In this document: one piece after another, positions 12,402 to 21,981 of the stretch
How the letters are laid out: every line of letters starts with the position of its first letter
How positions within the stretch are numbered: the first letter of the stretch is position 1
Assembly: GCF_000002995.4 (NCBI RefSeq)
Contig: NW_025062314.1
Location: 1-40,152, forward strand
Direction of reading: 5' to 3'
Length of the DNA stretch: 40,152 nucleotides
Source: Brugia malayi
Lineage: Eukaryota > Nematoda > Chromadorea > Rhabditida > Onchocercidae
Translations under genes and position numbers: made by a program
Notes under the pieces: generated by a model
What the model was told of the DNA's origin: nothing
What the model saw: only the letters and a program-made list of their open reading frames with translations
Database searches by the model: none

Positions 12402-13287
12402 ATATTGTTATATCTGTAGAGAAGTGGCATGAATTAATAAAAATGACTTTTAGTGGTATTGTTATATCTACATAGAAATGATATGAGTTAATGAATTAAT
12501 CAAAATGCATTCTAGTGATATTGTTATGTTGGTAGAGAAATGGTATGAATTAATCAAAATGTCTTCTAGTGATATTGTTATATTCGTAGAGTAGTGGCAT
12601 GAATTAATAAAAATGACTTTTAGTGGTATTGTTATATATACATAGAAATGGTATGAGCTAATGAATTAATCAATATGTCTTATAGTGATATTTTTATATC
12701 TGTAGAGAAGTGGCATGAATTAATCAAAATGTCTTCTAGTGATATTGTTATATCTGCAGAGAAATGATATGAGTTAATGAATTAATCAAAATGTCTCCTA
12801 GTGATATTGTTATATTTGCAGAGAAATGTCATGAATTAATCAAAATGTCTCCTAGTGTTATTGTTATATTTGCAGAGAAATGGCGTGAATTAATCAAAAT
12901 GTCTTCTAATGATAATGTTATATCTGTAGAGAAATGGAATGAGTTAATGAATTAATCAAAATATCTTCTGGTGATATTGCTTACATTTGCAGAGAAGTGG
13001 CATGAATTAATAAAAATGTCTTATAGTGATGTTGTTATATTAGTAGAGAAATGGTGTGAATTAATCAAAATGCCTTCTAGTGATATTGTTATATTTGCAG
13101 TGAAATGGTGTGAGTTAATGAATTAATCAAAATGTCTTCTAGTGATATTGTTTACATTTGCAGAGTAGTGGCATGAATTAATCAAAATATCTTCTAGTGA
13201 TATTGTTATATTTGCAGAGAAATGGCGTGAAATAATCAAAATGTCTTCTAGTGATATTGTTATATCGGTAGAGATATGATATGAGTT
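12402..13287 (+). repeat. Satellite array, continuation after the retroelement
   Basis: Same 54/62-bp units and same orientation as 1-4916. It stops within a unit (ATATGATATGAGTT) at 13287, directly against the inverted NADAR gene fragment. Confidence 0.93.
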
Positions 13288-14200
13288 ATCCCATTCCAGT
13301 TTCGTATTTAATACTGTGTCATTTTTGGCTACGTTGAATTTCTGGGGGAATGTAGGAGCGTTATTCACAACTTTTTCACATTCCAATTTTCGGATATACA
13401 TAACTTATGGTAAACAAGGAATATTGTTGATTCCATGCTTCAGTTGGAAAATGCACGAGTGAAACAGAAGGTAAAGCGCATGCAGGAAATCATCAATGAA
13501 TTGAGTGGAGTATCAAGGGATTATCTCAGAGTTGGAGCAGCTGAGGCGGATTTGGATTATGACGATATTGGCCGTGACTTCATTCTTGTGGGAGGTCTAC
13601 ATTTTGTTTAGAATTTATCTCATCATTATATTTTATAAGTTGGGGAGCCTAATATATAATAAATTTTTTTTAAGTTCTAAAATTCCATTTGTGAACATAA
13701 TCCATTTGAAATAAAAATTTATTTGCAGGTGCTCAGGATCCTCTTAGTTTAAGATTCGAAGTTTCCATCCGGGATGAGAGAGGCATCGAGCATAAGTCAG
13801 CTGAGCGCTATTACTGGTAATTTTCATAGGATTAAAGTTTATAAATTTTTTCCTCTGCATACTAAATTGTTTGGTATTATAGTTCTTGCTGATGTGAAAC
13901 GATGAAATTATCGTTTTTGCAATGTTGACTTTTAGGTATAAAATGGCAGAACATTTTGGAGACACGGAAACAATGGCAAGAATCCTGGATGCTCCCTCCA
14001 CAATCAAAGCAGAAGAAGCAATGAGGGACATTAAGGATTTCGATGAGGCGAAATGGAATGAAGTAATTTGTAATCCGTTATTATTTTCATTCTAATCTTA
14101 TGAGATATATGAGATTGTGTGGAAATGTATTTGAAATTTATGAACATTCTGTGTTATATCTTATCAGTCAATTAATTTTTGAGGTGAAAATGAATGTATG
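13288..14200 (+). repeat. Left arm of a 913-bp inverted repeat
   Basis: Reverse complement of 15726-16638 without indels (paired coordinates sum to 29926). By eye the only mismatch is T at 13335 against G at 16591. The arm starts flush with satellite. Its right end sits at a short homology: GAAAATGAATGTATG is followed a few bases later by TAAAATGAATGTATC, which suggests template switching at that motif. Confidence 0.95.
13444..14200 (+). pseudogene. Truncated inverted copy of the NADAR-domain gene (exons 4-6, start of exon 7)
   Basis: On the plus strand this arm reproduces exon 4 (13444-13594), exon 5 (13729-13816), exon 6 (13936-14062) and the first 17 bases of exon 7 (14184-14200) of the gene at 15040-17311, with the introns intact. 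It lacks the start codon, the coiled-coil exon 3 and everything after the exon 7 start, including the GTGW and LMRLR part of the domain. It therefore cannot encode a working enzyme. Splice sites and frame are otherwise undamaged, so the duplication is very recent, gene-converted, or an assembly artefact. Confidence 0.85.
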
Positions 14201-15039
14201 AATGTAAAATGAATGTATCATTCGTAAAACTTTAATATACCATATCCAAACATGTTTTTACTAATTTCGCAAGCTTGTAATGCATAAGAAGTATACTCAA
14301 AAGAAAAATTTATTATTAAAAAAACCCTTTTAACAAACAGAATATGCTGCGGCATAACTTTTAAAAAACTCAGCCATATTTCGAGTTTTTTCTCTGCAAT
14401 TCATGATCCCTGTATAAATTTTTCTTTACCTGAAGATAACACGCATAATATGAAAATTCTATTTTTTTCCAGTTCCACAATAACCAAAAAAAGAATACAA
14501 AACGGTTAAAACTCATTTTCCATAAACCGCAAACATAAAATTTTGGAAGGTTAATCACAAAACCGACAAAAAATGTTGTGAAATTAAAGAAACACCGCTA
14601 CGTCGTAAATGCATGAAAATTTCCGAAGAAATAGAACTCTAGAAAAAAATAACTTAGAAAACGAAGTTACATAAAAAAAATTTTCCAGAATCTTTTGAGA
14701 AATTTGAAAAAGGAGCTTTCAATAAAGCTTTTAGGAAATTTCATACCGATGAGAAAACCAAAACCCAATCATATAAAACAGAATAATCTGATAACAGGAA
14801 GATCACAATCATAAACTTGATGCTCTCGAAAAAACAAAATGCATTGTTGCGGATGAAAGAATAAATCGCTGCCGGAGATAGAAAAAACAAAAAACTGAGA
14901 TAAAAAAAGGGTCAATGGAAATAATTATCAATTATTATTATGTTGCGCAAATAATAATAGTGATGCAGAAAAAAAACCAACACTTTTAAAACACTAGTTT
15001 TCCGATAACCCAGAGCCAAATTTTTCTTAAACGGCTGGA
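14201..15039. other. Spacer: 3' flank of the NADAR gene
   Basis: A/T-rich sequence between the left arm and the last NADAR exon, with no exon-like stretch that I can support. It contains runs such as AAAAAAATTTTCC and the only AATAAA on the minus strand that I noticed, near 14310. It probably holds the 3' UTR of the minus-strand gene. Confidence 0.5.
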
Positions 15040-17311
15040 TTAATGGCGAATTGCCTGTGGGAAACCAGCACCTGATGCACCGTAACCACGACCGCCATAG
15101 CCACCACGACGTCCGAAGCCACGCGCACGATCACGCAGGATCCCAAGACGACGTGCTGGGTCAATACGGCGCCAGACGTACTTCTTCAACTCATTGAAAC
15201 GCTTTTCTATCTCCTAAATATAAAAAACAGTTCTTCCCTAATGTGCAAACAAACAATTTTTCTACAGTCGTGGTCAAAAAGAAATCATATAAACTTAATA
15301 CTGTGGGTAATCATTCCTAGCAGAACGCATAAAATTTGCACTGAAATTTTACTAACTATGTATATATAAGAACAAAAACGCACCTGTTCTTCATATGGGC
15401 CCGACCAAGTATGTGTTTCTTTGATTTGTTGGCGAAGTCTCATAAGCGCTTTACCGCCCTGATTCTCACCATCCCAGAAAATTGGCTTATTAGCCTCATC
15501 ACGATTTTTACGCCAACCGGTACCGAAAACCTATAAGAGAAGTAATATATTCTCAATAATTTAAAATATATGATATAATCCTGAAATTTCAAAATTCTAC
15601 TACAAGTTTCCTCAAAAATGCGTACTTTGTCTTGCGAAGCAACAGCAATATATGTCTTCCCGGTATAAACGAGTAAATTAGCAACCCAGCGTGTCTGCTC
15701 GAGCTTCAGACGTTGGCCAGTTTCCCATACATTCATTTTCACCTCAAAAATTAATTGACTGATAAGATATAACACAGAATGTTCATAAATTTCAAATACA
15801 TTTCCACACAATCTCATATATCTCATAAGATTAGAATGAAAATAATAACGGATTACAAATTACTTCATTCCATTTCGCCTCATCGAAATCCTTAATGTCC
15901 CTCATTGCTTCTTCTGCTTTGATTGTGGAGGGAGCATCCAGGATTCTTGCCATTGTTTCCGTGTCTCCAAAATGTTCTGCCATTTTATACCTAAAAGTCA
16001 ACATTGCAAAAACGATAATTTCATCGTTTCACATCAGCAAGAACTATAATACCAAACAATTTAGTATGCAGAGGAAAAAATTTATAAACTTTAATCCTAT
16101 GAAAATTACCAGTAATAGCGCTCAGCTGACTTATGCTCGATGCCTCTCTCATCCCGGATGGAAACTTCGAATCTTAAACTAAGAGGATCCTGAGCACCTG
16201 CAAATAAATTTTTATTTCAAATGGATTATGTTCACAAATGGAATTTTAGAACTTAAAAAAAATTTATTATATATTAGGCTCCCCAACTTATAAAATATAA
16301 TGATGAGATAAATTCTAAACAAAATGTAGACCTCCCACAAGAATGAAGTCACGGCCAATATCGTCATAATCCAAATCCGCCTCAGCTGCTCCAACTCTGA
16401 GATAATCCCTTGATACTCCACTCAATTCATTGATGATTTCCTGCATGCGCTTTACCTTCTGTTTCACTCGTGCATTTTCCAACTGAAGCATGGAATCAAC
16501 AATATTCCTTGTTTACCATAAGTTATGTATATCCGAAAATTGGAATGTGAAAAAGTTGTGAATAACGCTCCTACATTCCCCCAGAAATTCGACGTAGCCA
16601 AAAATGACACAGTATTAAATACGAAACTGGAATGGGATCATAACAATGATAAATGTTTACGAAACACAAATTATGTATTCATGCGTATCCCTTGGAAACC
16701 GTGAATTAAATCTAAGAGACGGATATGACAAGTCCTCTCTTGAGGATTTGAAAAAGATTAACAAAGCTTGAAAAAGTATTGACTTTGAGTTTCCGAACTG
16801 CTTGTCGTAAATTATCCTTTTCCTTCTCCAGCAGAACAACAGCATTGCGAATCTGAGCCGAATCTTGCTTAATCCAAATAATTTCCTGCAACTGAGATGC
16901 TCTCACGCAACACATCCGACTGCAAGCCATAATAATCTTTACAATAACCATCAGCAGAGGATTTCTTGAATTTAAGGAAAAATTCAATATGCAAAATTTA
17001 CTCCCCTTACCTGCTGCAAGTTATAAGTGCTGTTGCCCGAGCGACGACCGTTGCCCGAAAGCGATTGAGGAGTAACTCCTTCGTCCATTGCAATGTGTGG
17101 TGGTTGCTGATGATCAGCACTGTTTTCAAAATTGTTGAAATTTCCCAAACCAGTAAAATCTCCATACCCTAAATGAGGCTACAATAATCAGCCTTTTGAA
17201 ACCTTCCCAATGGTGCAGATGTTCTTTATAATAGCTGCCCGATTTGACCTATTCAACTGTTTAGGGCAAATACTCACTTCTTCCATAAATATGATCGACT
17301 ACACCATTCAT
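15040..17311 (-). CDS. NADAR-domain protein with N-terminal coiled coil and Gly/Arg-rich tail (9 exons)
   Basis: Exons on the minus strand: 17278-17311, 17011-17168, 16784-16885, 16332-16482, 16110-16197, 15864-15990, 15626-15742, 15384-15530, 15040-15213. All introns are GT-AG and all phases agree, giving 1098 nt and 365 residues. An AG at 17318-17320 just before the ATG could accept a spliced leader. Residues 1-64 are polar. About 65-125 form a charged heptad-like helix (LLEKEKDNLRQAVRKLK). About 136-290 match NADAR: SAERYYWYK with Glu174, ILDAPSTIKAEEAM, KWNEVK, VFGTGWR and GGKALMRLR. The tail is RGG-like (GFGRRGGYGGRGYG). NADAR enzymes cleave N-glycosidic bonds of ADP-ribose-type compounds, and some reverse guanine ADP-ribosylation; the substrate here is inference. 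Weakest points are the donor of exon 3 (GTCAAT) and the exon 1 assignment. Confidence 0.88.
15726..16638 (-). repeat. Right arm of the 913-bp inverted repeat
   Basis: The part of the intact NADAR gene copied into 13288-14200. It covers the end of intron 3 through the first 17 bases of exon 7. Arms are separated by 1525 bp, so a read-through transcript of either strand could fold into a 913-bp duplex. Confidence 0.95.
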
Positions 17312-17320
17312 TTTTTTCTG

Positions 17321-17900
17321 TCCTACCTAAACGATTTCAACTTCTCGTACGCTAACCAAAATCTGCTCGGAATAACTCACTACCAAAAATACTTCGATTG
17401 TACGACTCCTAAGAGAAGTCTTAGTTCTTTGATTCGCGAAATAAAACTTCTTAAAATAAATATGGATTATTACCTCGCGTCCCGACTGCGGCGAAGCTCA
17501 TCCCAAACCAAATAGTGTACCGTTCCCCGTTGAGTAACCCTATAAATAAAATTAGTTGAACTTACATTTAAGGACAATCCGATACCTTTACTTCATAGCG
17601 CAAAAAAGGGTTAGAATATGCCAACTTCGAAACACAAAAACGTAAACCGAAAATTGAAAGTAAACATTACTTGTCTTACTACTAAAGAGGCTGACGATAT
17701 GAGAAATTTCTTGCACTATAAGCAAAAAATAGGCAGCGATATTGCTTTTAAGCTGCTTATAATAAAATCTAATGTGAAGCAATCAAAGTTACACAAGAAA
17801 TAAAAATTTCATCGTAGAATTGCAGGGCTACAAGAGGCGACTTAATATTAAATTTAATGCTATAAATCATTAGTATAATTAGACTAAGAGGTTGTCTCAA
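17321..17900. other. Upstream region of the NADAR gene; no secure gene
   Basis: No domain recognised. A plus-strand ATG at 17618 opens a 61-residue, lysine-rich frame (begins MPTSKHKNVNRK, ends at TAA 17801-17803). It could be a small gene or chance. An overlapping minus-strand frame is richer in hydrophobic residues and looks like a shadow. Confidence 0.3.
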
Positions 17901-17930
17901 CTTCAGATACACCATATCACTTCCAATAAA

Positions 17931-18120
17931 TCTCGGGACGAGCGTTACATAGCACCACCAAACACCACGATGACACTCACCAAATCATCCGTCCACCTAT
18001 TCGAGCACCAAAGATCCCAAAACTTTCCAAGGAAACGGTAGGTAGACTAGCTTGGCGTGAATCTGTTCAGTTTATACAGCGTTATAGTGCAAGAGTGAAT
18101 TTATTGGGAAGTCTGAAATG
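17931..18120 (+). pseudogene. Unrecognised coding-like fragment
   Basis: A frame without an ATG reads through RPPIRAPKIPKLSKE and LAWRESVQFIQRYSARVNL to a TGA near 18120. The residue mix and the slightly higher GC here look like real protein sequence, probably a terminal exon or gene relic. A second frame over the first half is also open after a TTCAG acceptor near 17904, so the assignment is uncertain. I do not recognise the family. It is cut off on the right by the minisatellite. Confidence 0.3.
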
Positions 18121-18159
18121 AAAAATGCTTCGTCGCATTTTGTTTTGTTCGGTACTCCT

Positions 18160-18404
18160 ACTCAGATTATAATTCGGTTATACTCAGATTATAATTCAGT
18201 TATGCTCATACTCAGATTATAATTCAGTTATACTCATGCTCAGATTATAATTCAGTTATACTCATACTCAGATTATAATTCGGTTATACTCAGATTATAA
18301 TTCAGTTATGCTCATACTCAGATTATAATTCAGTTATACTCATACTCAGATAATTATTCAGTTATACTCACATTATAATTCCTTTTACTCAGATTATAAT
18401 TCAG
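18160..18404 (+). repeat. Minisatellite, 22-bp and 28-bp units
   Basis: About ten tandem units of ACTCAGATTATAATTCAGTT, ending either in AT or in ATACTCAT/ATGCTCAT, so 22-bp and 28-bp forms alternate. A short cluster of the same motif lies at 26343-26406, beside the truncated end of the second retroelement. Confidence 0.9.
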
Positions 18405-18406
18405 GG

Positions 18407-18613
18407 CTCCAATTTTTTTGGTAAGCAATAGCGATGATAGACGACATTACAGCGAATTGTAGAACCATCAGCATTTTCACCAACGTCTCCGTTGCAGAGT
18501 AGCAGTAAATGTTCATTATCTGAACCTCTGTATAAGCCATAACTTGCATATTCAGTAATAAAATCAACACTTAATGAAGAATTAGAAGTGTTTATAAATT
18601 TACTTAAAATCAC
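18407..18613 (-). pseudogene. Fragment with PHD-finger-like C-terminal half
   Basis: A 70-residue minus-strand frame contains EHLLLLCNGDVGE, a Cys, then VVYHRYCLPKKLEP. The spacing of Cys, His-x-x-Cys and the following Leu-Pro recalls the second half of a PHD zinc finger, but the first two zinc-binding pairs are not visible. The frame starts inside an LTR fragment and ends at the minisatellite, so it is at best a broken exon. Confidence 0.3.
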
Positions 18614-18858
18614 ATGAGTAATAAATCTTAAGAAACTAGATTTAAGGAGAAATTGTTTATGATATTATGGGATTGTTTACAATTAAAAATGATTAATTAG
18701 TCTTTATTGGTTTTAAATCATGAGAAACTAGTTTTATGAGGAGTTAGTTTATGATATTATGAAATTAGTTACAATTGAAAAATGGTTAATTAGTTTTTAT
18801 TGATTTTCCTTTTTATTATTTTAGATAGAAGTTTTCGCGAAATTATAATTCGCGACAA
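18600..18858 (-). mobile_element. Truncated BEL/Pao LTR, minus orientation
   Basis: Ends at 18858 with the reverse complement of the LTR terminus (TTCGCGAAATTATAATTCGCG followed by ACA). Leftward it resembles the 19671 LTR (GATATTATGGGATTG, AGATTTAAGGAGAAA). Two related ~110-bp segments sit side by side (18604-18712 and 18713-18830), so the LTR is internally duplicated or two copies are nested. No internal retroelement sequence is attached. Confidence 0.65.
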
Positions 18859-19004
18859 CTAATATATAGGGATAAGTTCTGATGTATTGGACTATTATGA
18901 CGATGACGATTATGATAAATCATCGTTGTATATGTCTGAGTCCCCATACACCCATAAATTGTGAATCACGGTTGATTATATTAAGGTCATATAAAGACGA
19001 GATT

Positions 19005-19145
19005 ATGATGAGAGCTAATTTCACATAAAATTACATGAGTAGTAAATCTTAAGTTATGAAGAGATGATTTATAATACAGCAAGATTGTTTACAATTTAAA
19101 AATGATTAATTAGTTTCATTGGTTTTTCTTTATATTAACTTTATT
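19005..19145 (-). mobile_element. Further LTR-derived fragment, minus orientation
   Basis: ATGAGTAGTAAATCTTAAG, GATTGTTTACAATTTAAAAA and the stretch to TTATTATTTTAG parallel 18604-18830, but the terminal CGCGACA end is missing. It is the third copy of the same piece within 550 bp. Confidence 0.5.
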
Positions 19146-19670
19146 ATTTTAGTGCAAATTATAAACACGACCAACAAGATTAACCGCTCAGTTCGAACAC
19201 TAAACTAAAATTCCTCAAACGCAGTTTTTTCTATAATTATCCATTTGTATATCACGTGGTCGGTTATGCTCTGACAGCTTCCCAAAGAATCATCAATTTT
19301 ATGATTCTTCCGAAAAGTGAAAAGGCAATTACTAGATTTGTTACGTAATATAACAGAAAATATCACGTACATCGTTAATCTCGTCAGAGCTATAACTTTT
19401 TTATCTATTTGCGTTGCATTGACTGCTAAAGTATTGTTTTCTCTTCTAATAAGTAGTTTTCAGTGTTGAGTATGAGGGATTTAATTCTCTGAAGATTGAG
19501 AATTGTAGCGAATGCAAGATTATTACTGCATACAGCTGCATTGAGCAATACTAATTCATAAAGAAAATCACTCGGAATTTTCGGATTTTTTCTATGAATG
19601 AGAAAGCAAATTATATTTGCCATTTAAACTCAATACTGTCCCACTCTGAAATTTAAATTTTTAATTTGAG
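19146..19670. other. No gene supported
   Basis: A/T-rich sequence. A small hairpin (AAGAATCAT, 7-base loop, ATGATTCTT) lies near 19285-19310. A 65-residue minus-strand frame (19426-19623) has no recognisable motif. Confidence 0.4.
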
Positions 19671-20071
19671 TGTCGCGAATTATAACATCGCGAAAAATCC
19701 TATCTAAAAATAATCCCATAATATCATAAATTATCTCTCTTTAAATCTAGTTTTTTTGGTTTATTACACATGTAATCTCATATCATAAATTCTCAATTCT
19801 CATAAACATTTCCGATTCTTCACATTTTTATCTTAGACACGCCCAATTACCACTCATATAAAATTCAATCCTAAAAAATTACAATTATTATTTGTCTTTA
19901 AGGACGATTACTACTCGGTTAACCAATTTCAATTCCTCCAGTTTTCTTTTATAAATTTTATCTCTTTTTATTGCTCGATTTATTAATATTACGTCTTCGA
20001 AAAATAAAGGTTTATTAGTCTTCTTACTTATTGCAACTATTCGAGTATCAACCAAGTAACCTTTCACGACA
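19671..20071 (+). mobile_element. Solo LTR, diverged relative of the 4917 LTR
   Basis: 401 bp starting TGTCGCGAATTATAACATCG and ending CCTTTCACGACA. It shares TCTTAGACACGCCCAA, CACTCATATAAA, GGTTAACCAA and AAAATAAAG with the complete LTR but differs at many positions. No primer binding site follows and no target duplication flanks it (TTGAG versus CCGGT), so either the site has decayed or the LTR belongs to a deleted element. A 77-residue minus-strand frame (19888-20121) runs antisense through it into the flank. Confidence 0.85.
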
Positions 20072-21090
20072 CCGGTTTCTTTACGATGATCAATGATTTC
20101 TCGTATTGCAGCACATATCAACCGTGCGGCTTTTTATGGTTTTTGTTTCTTTTTCGCCTATTCCAATAATGGCAGAAATTGTTTAAATTCTTTTTGCATC
20201 TGATGTATATCCAAAAAAACATAATCGAAGACTTTCTGCAGACTTTCTCTGTGATAGCATCTTTGTTGAATACTTAATTCATTTGGTATTACTCTGCTAT
20301 AAAGAATGCTTCAACTGTAGTTTCAGCTGCAGCTATTAATAGATATGCAGAGTAAAATGTTTCCTAAAGATGCGGAAATTTATTGCTGTCATAGAACCAC
20401 AAAAGATTTTACCAAGATTCAAGAATACTTCAAATTAGGTATAACACCATGTTTCTAAAACAACAGTGCAAAATGATATTTTGCATAAAAAAGGTTTACT
20501 TCCGCACAAAAAATTTTGAATCATCGATTTCGGCACGCTTGACGGAACTCGTTGGTGGAGTGCTGGAAAGAATTTTCTCAGAAAAGTCAAAATGAGACTT
20601 CTTAAAACATCACTCGATAACTGCAACCAAACAAATTAACTGAATAAATTAGATAAACAATTAACTGGAATAAATTAGATAAAGATTTGAAATTCTTCCA
20701 ACCCTTTTACTCAATATCGTGTAAGGTCATCCTGCAACAACCAGTGTGAAAGAAAAGCTAATATGATGGCATGAAAAAATTTCCTTAGAGATAGTCCAGT
20801 GATGTTGGGCAAATGAGACGTACTTCATCACATTAAGTCATGATTTCTCTGTAGGTTAATCTCTTAGCTGAATTTCCGTCTAACATTAATATTTTTAGGA
20901 AGAAACAACGGAAACAATTCGGATTTAAATAAAGCGAATTCTGTAAATAGGAAATAAATGAAAAGAACAAATAGCTTGCAAATACAGAATCGGAAATTAA
21001 AATCGCAAATAGAAATCACGACTAATAATTACTAAAGAATTAATTTGGTAATTCCCATTTATGAATTTGAGGGTTTGAGCGACTGGCACG
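20072..21090. other. Intergenic; one short tandem duplication
   Basis: No exon chain that I can support. At about 20633-20684 a ~25-bp unit (AATTAACTGAATAAATTAGA) is repeated in tandem. A minus-strand 63-residue frame at 20435-20626 lacks recognisable features. Confidence 0.4.
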
Positions 21091-21097
21091 GAAGTTG

Positions 21098-21502
21098 ATG
21101 CGACATCGCGTCCAATCACCAAAAATCCACCATCTGACAAGTTTGCTCTTCTTTTATGTTGCTCACGCTTTGTCTTTAAAATTCACTGAAATTTTCGTAA
21201 TTTTGAATTTGACACTAAATCATCCGAATTATTCCAAACACTTCCTCACTTTTTTCCGCCTTTCGCTAGCTCGAAAACACTGTTCCTATATTGTCAAAGT
21301 ATAGCGTTGGTAAGTTCACTTAAAATCCTGCATCCTTGCTCCTTTACTGCTTACCAATGTTTTATATCATGAAAATCACCCACATGTTTTTCAGATCCTT
21401 GAACCTAATTCGGAGATACAGAATATTACCTCCCCATTGGAGATCCAGTCAAAAATGCCTCATAATTATCTATTCACATCGATCTCTTCTTACCTTCCTT
21501 AC
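21098..21502 (+). CDS. Candidate 5' exons of a secreted or membrane protein (low confidence)
   Basis: ATG 21098 opens a 67-codon frame to 21298, with a signal-like stretch (LTSLLFFYVAHALS) followed by N-glycosylation-type NLTLN. A GTATAG donor follows. After a CATGTTTTTCAG acceptor, 21395-21502 is open in the same phase (ILEPNSEIQNITS). The onward donor (GTCTCA) is weak, and an overlapping frame in the second block is also open. These blocks end in phase 0, which is what the gene beginning at 21982 needs, but the join is unproven. Confidence 0.3.
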
Positions 21503-21653
21503 GTCTCACTTAAACTTTAAACTTTAGTCCAATTTATTTTTAATATTTCATTCTTTCAATGCTGCAAAATTTTCAATCATGCAAATTCTAGATAGCGAAA
21601 CGCATATAAGCAATAAAGTAGTTAAAGAATTGTTATTTTTATAATTTTTTGCA

Positions 21654-21917
21654 ATGCGCGGTGGTAGAAGTAATTGTTTTATTTTCGTGGTGCTTATCAA
21701 TGTTATCATCTTTATAACTTTATTTGTGTCCAACTACTCCGCCAGGCATGCAGCTGTTAAGGTTCTATTAGCTTGGAAAAATCTTGACACACGCTATAAA
21801 GTACTAAATGGAAATCTAAGTAAATTTCAAAGTGGTAAAGTTAAAAAAACAACAGAAATTCTAGTCAGATTAGCTGCAAGGAAACTTACATTGACGCACT
21901 TTTCACTAGGAAGCTAA
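21654..21917 (+). CDS. ORF with N-terminal signal anchor, possible first exon
   Basis: 87 residues from ATG 21654. Residues 8-26 (CFIFVVLINVIIFITLFV) are strongly hydrophobic after a basic start, as in a signal peptide or type II anchor. The rest is basic and polar. Usable donors exist inside (GTACTA at phase 0 near 21807). It may be the true N-terminus of the following gene. In another frame, 21868-21940 ending at a GTAAGT donor also looks exon-like, so the local gene structure is unresolved. Confidence 0.35.
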   Translation: MRGGRSNCFIFVVLINVIIFITLFVSNYSARHAAVKVLLAWKNLDTRYKVLNGNLSKFQSGKVKKTTEILVRLAARKLTLTHFSLGS

Positions 21918-21981
21918 TACACTTAAAATCTCGATTTATCATCTCATGTAAGTCATTGCATTATTATTAGTTTATTTGCAG

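Noticed and set aside
13744..14031. 95-residue ORF, also found mirrored at 15895-16182
   Set aside because: It lies antisense to NADAR exons 5-6 and crosses their intron. It is a shadow of the inverted repeat.
16784..16987. Alternative upstream start for NADAR exon 3 at the TTGCAG near 16930
   Set aside because: It runs into an in-frame TAA. The next acceptor (GTTGCAG before 16885) gives an open frame and the coiled coil.
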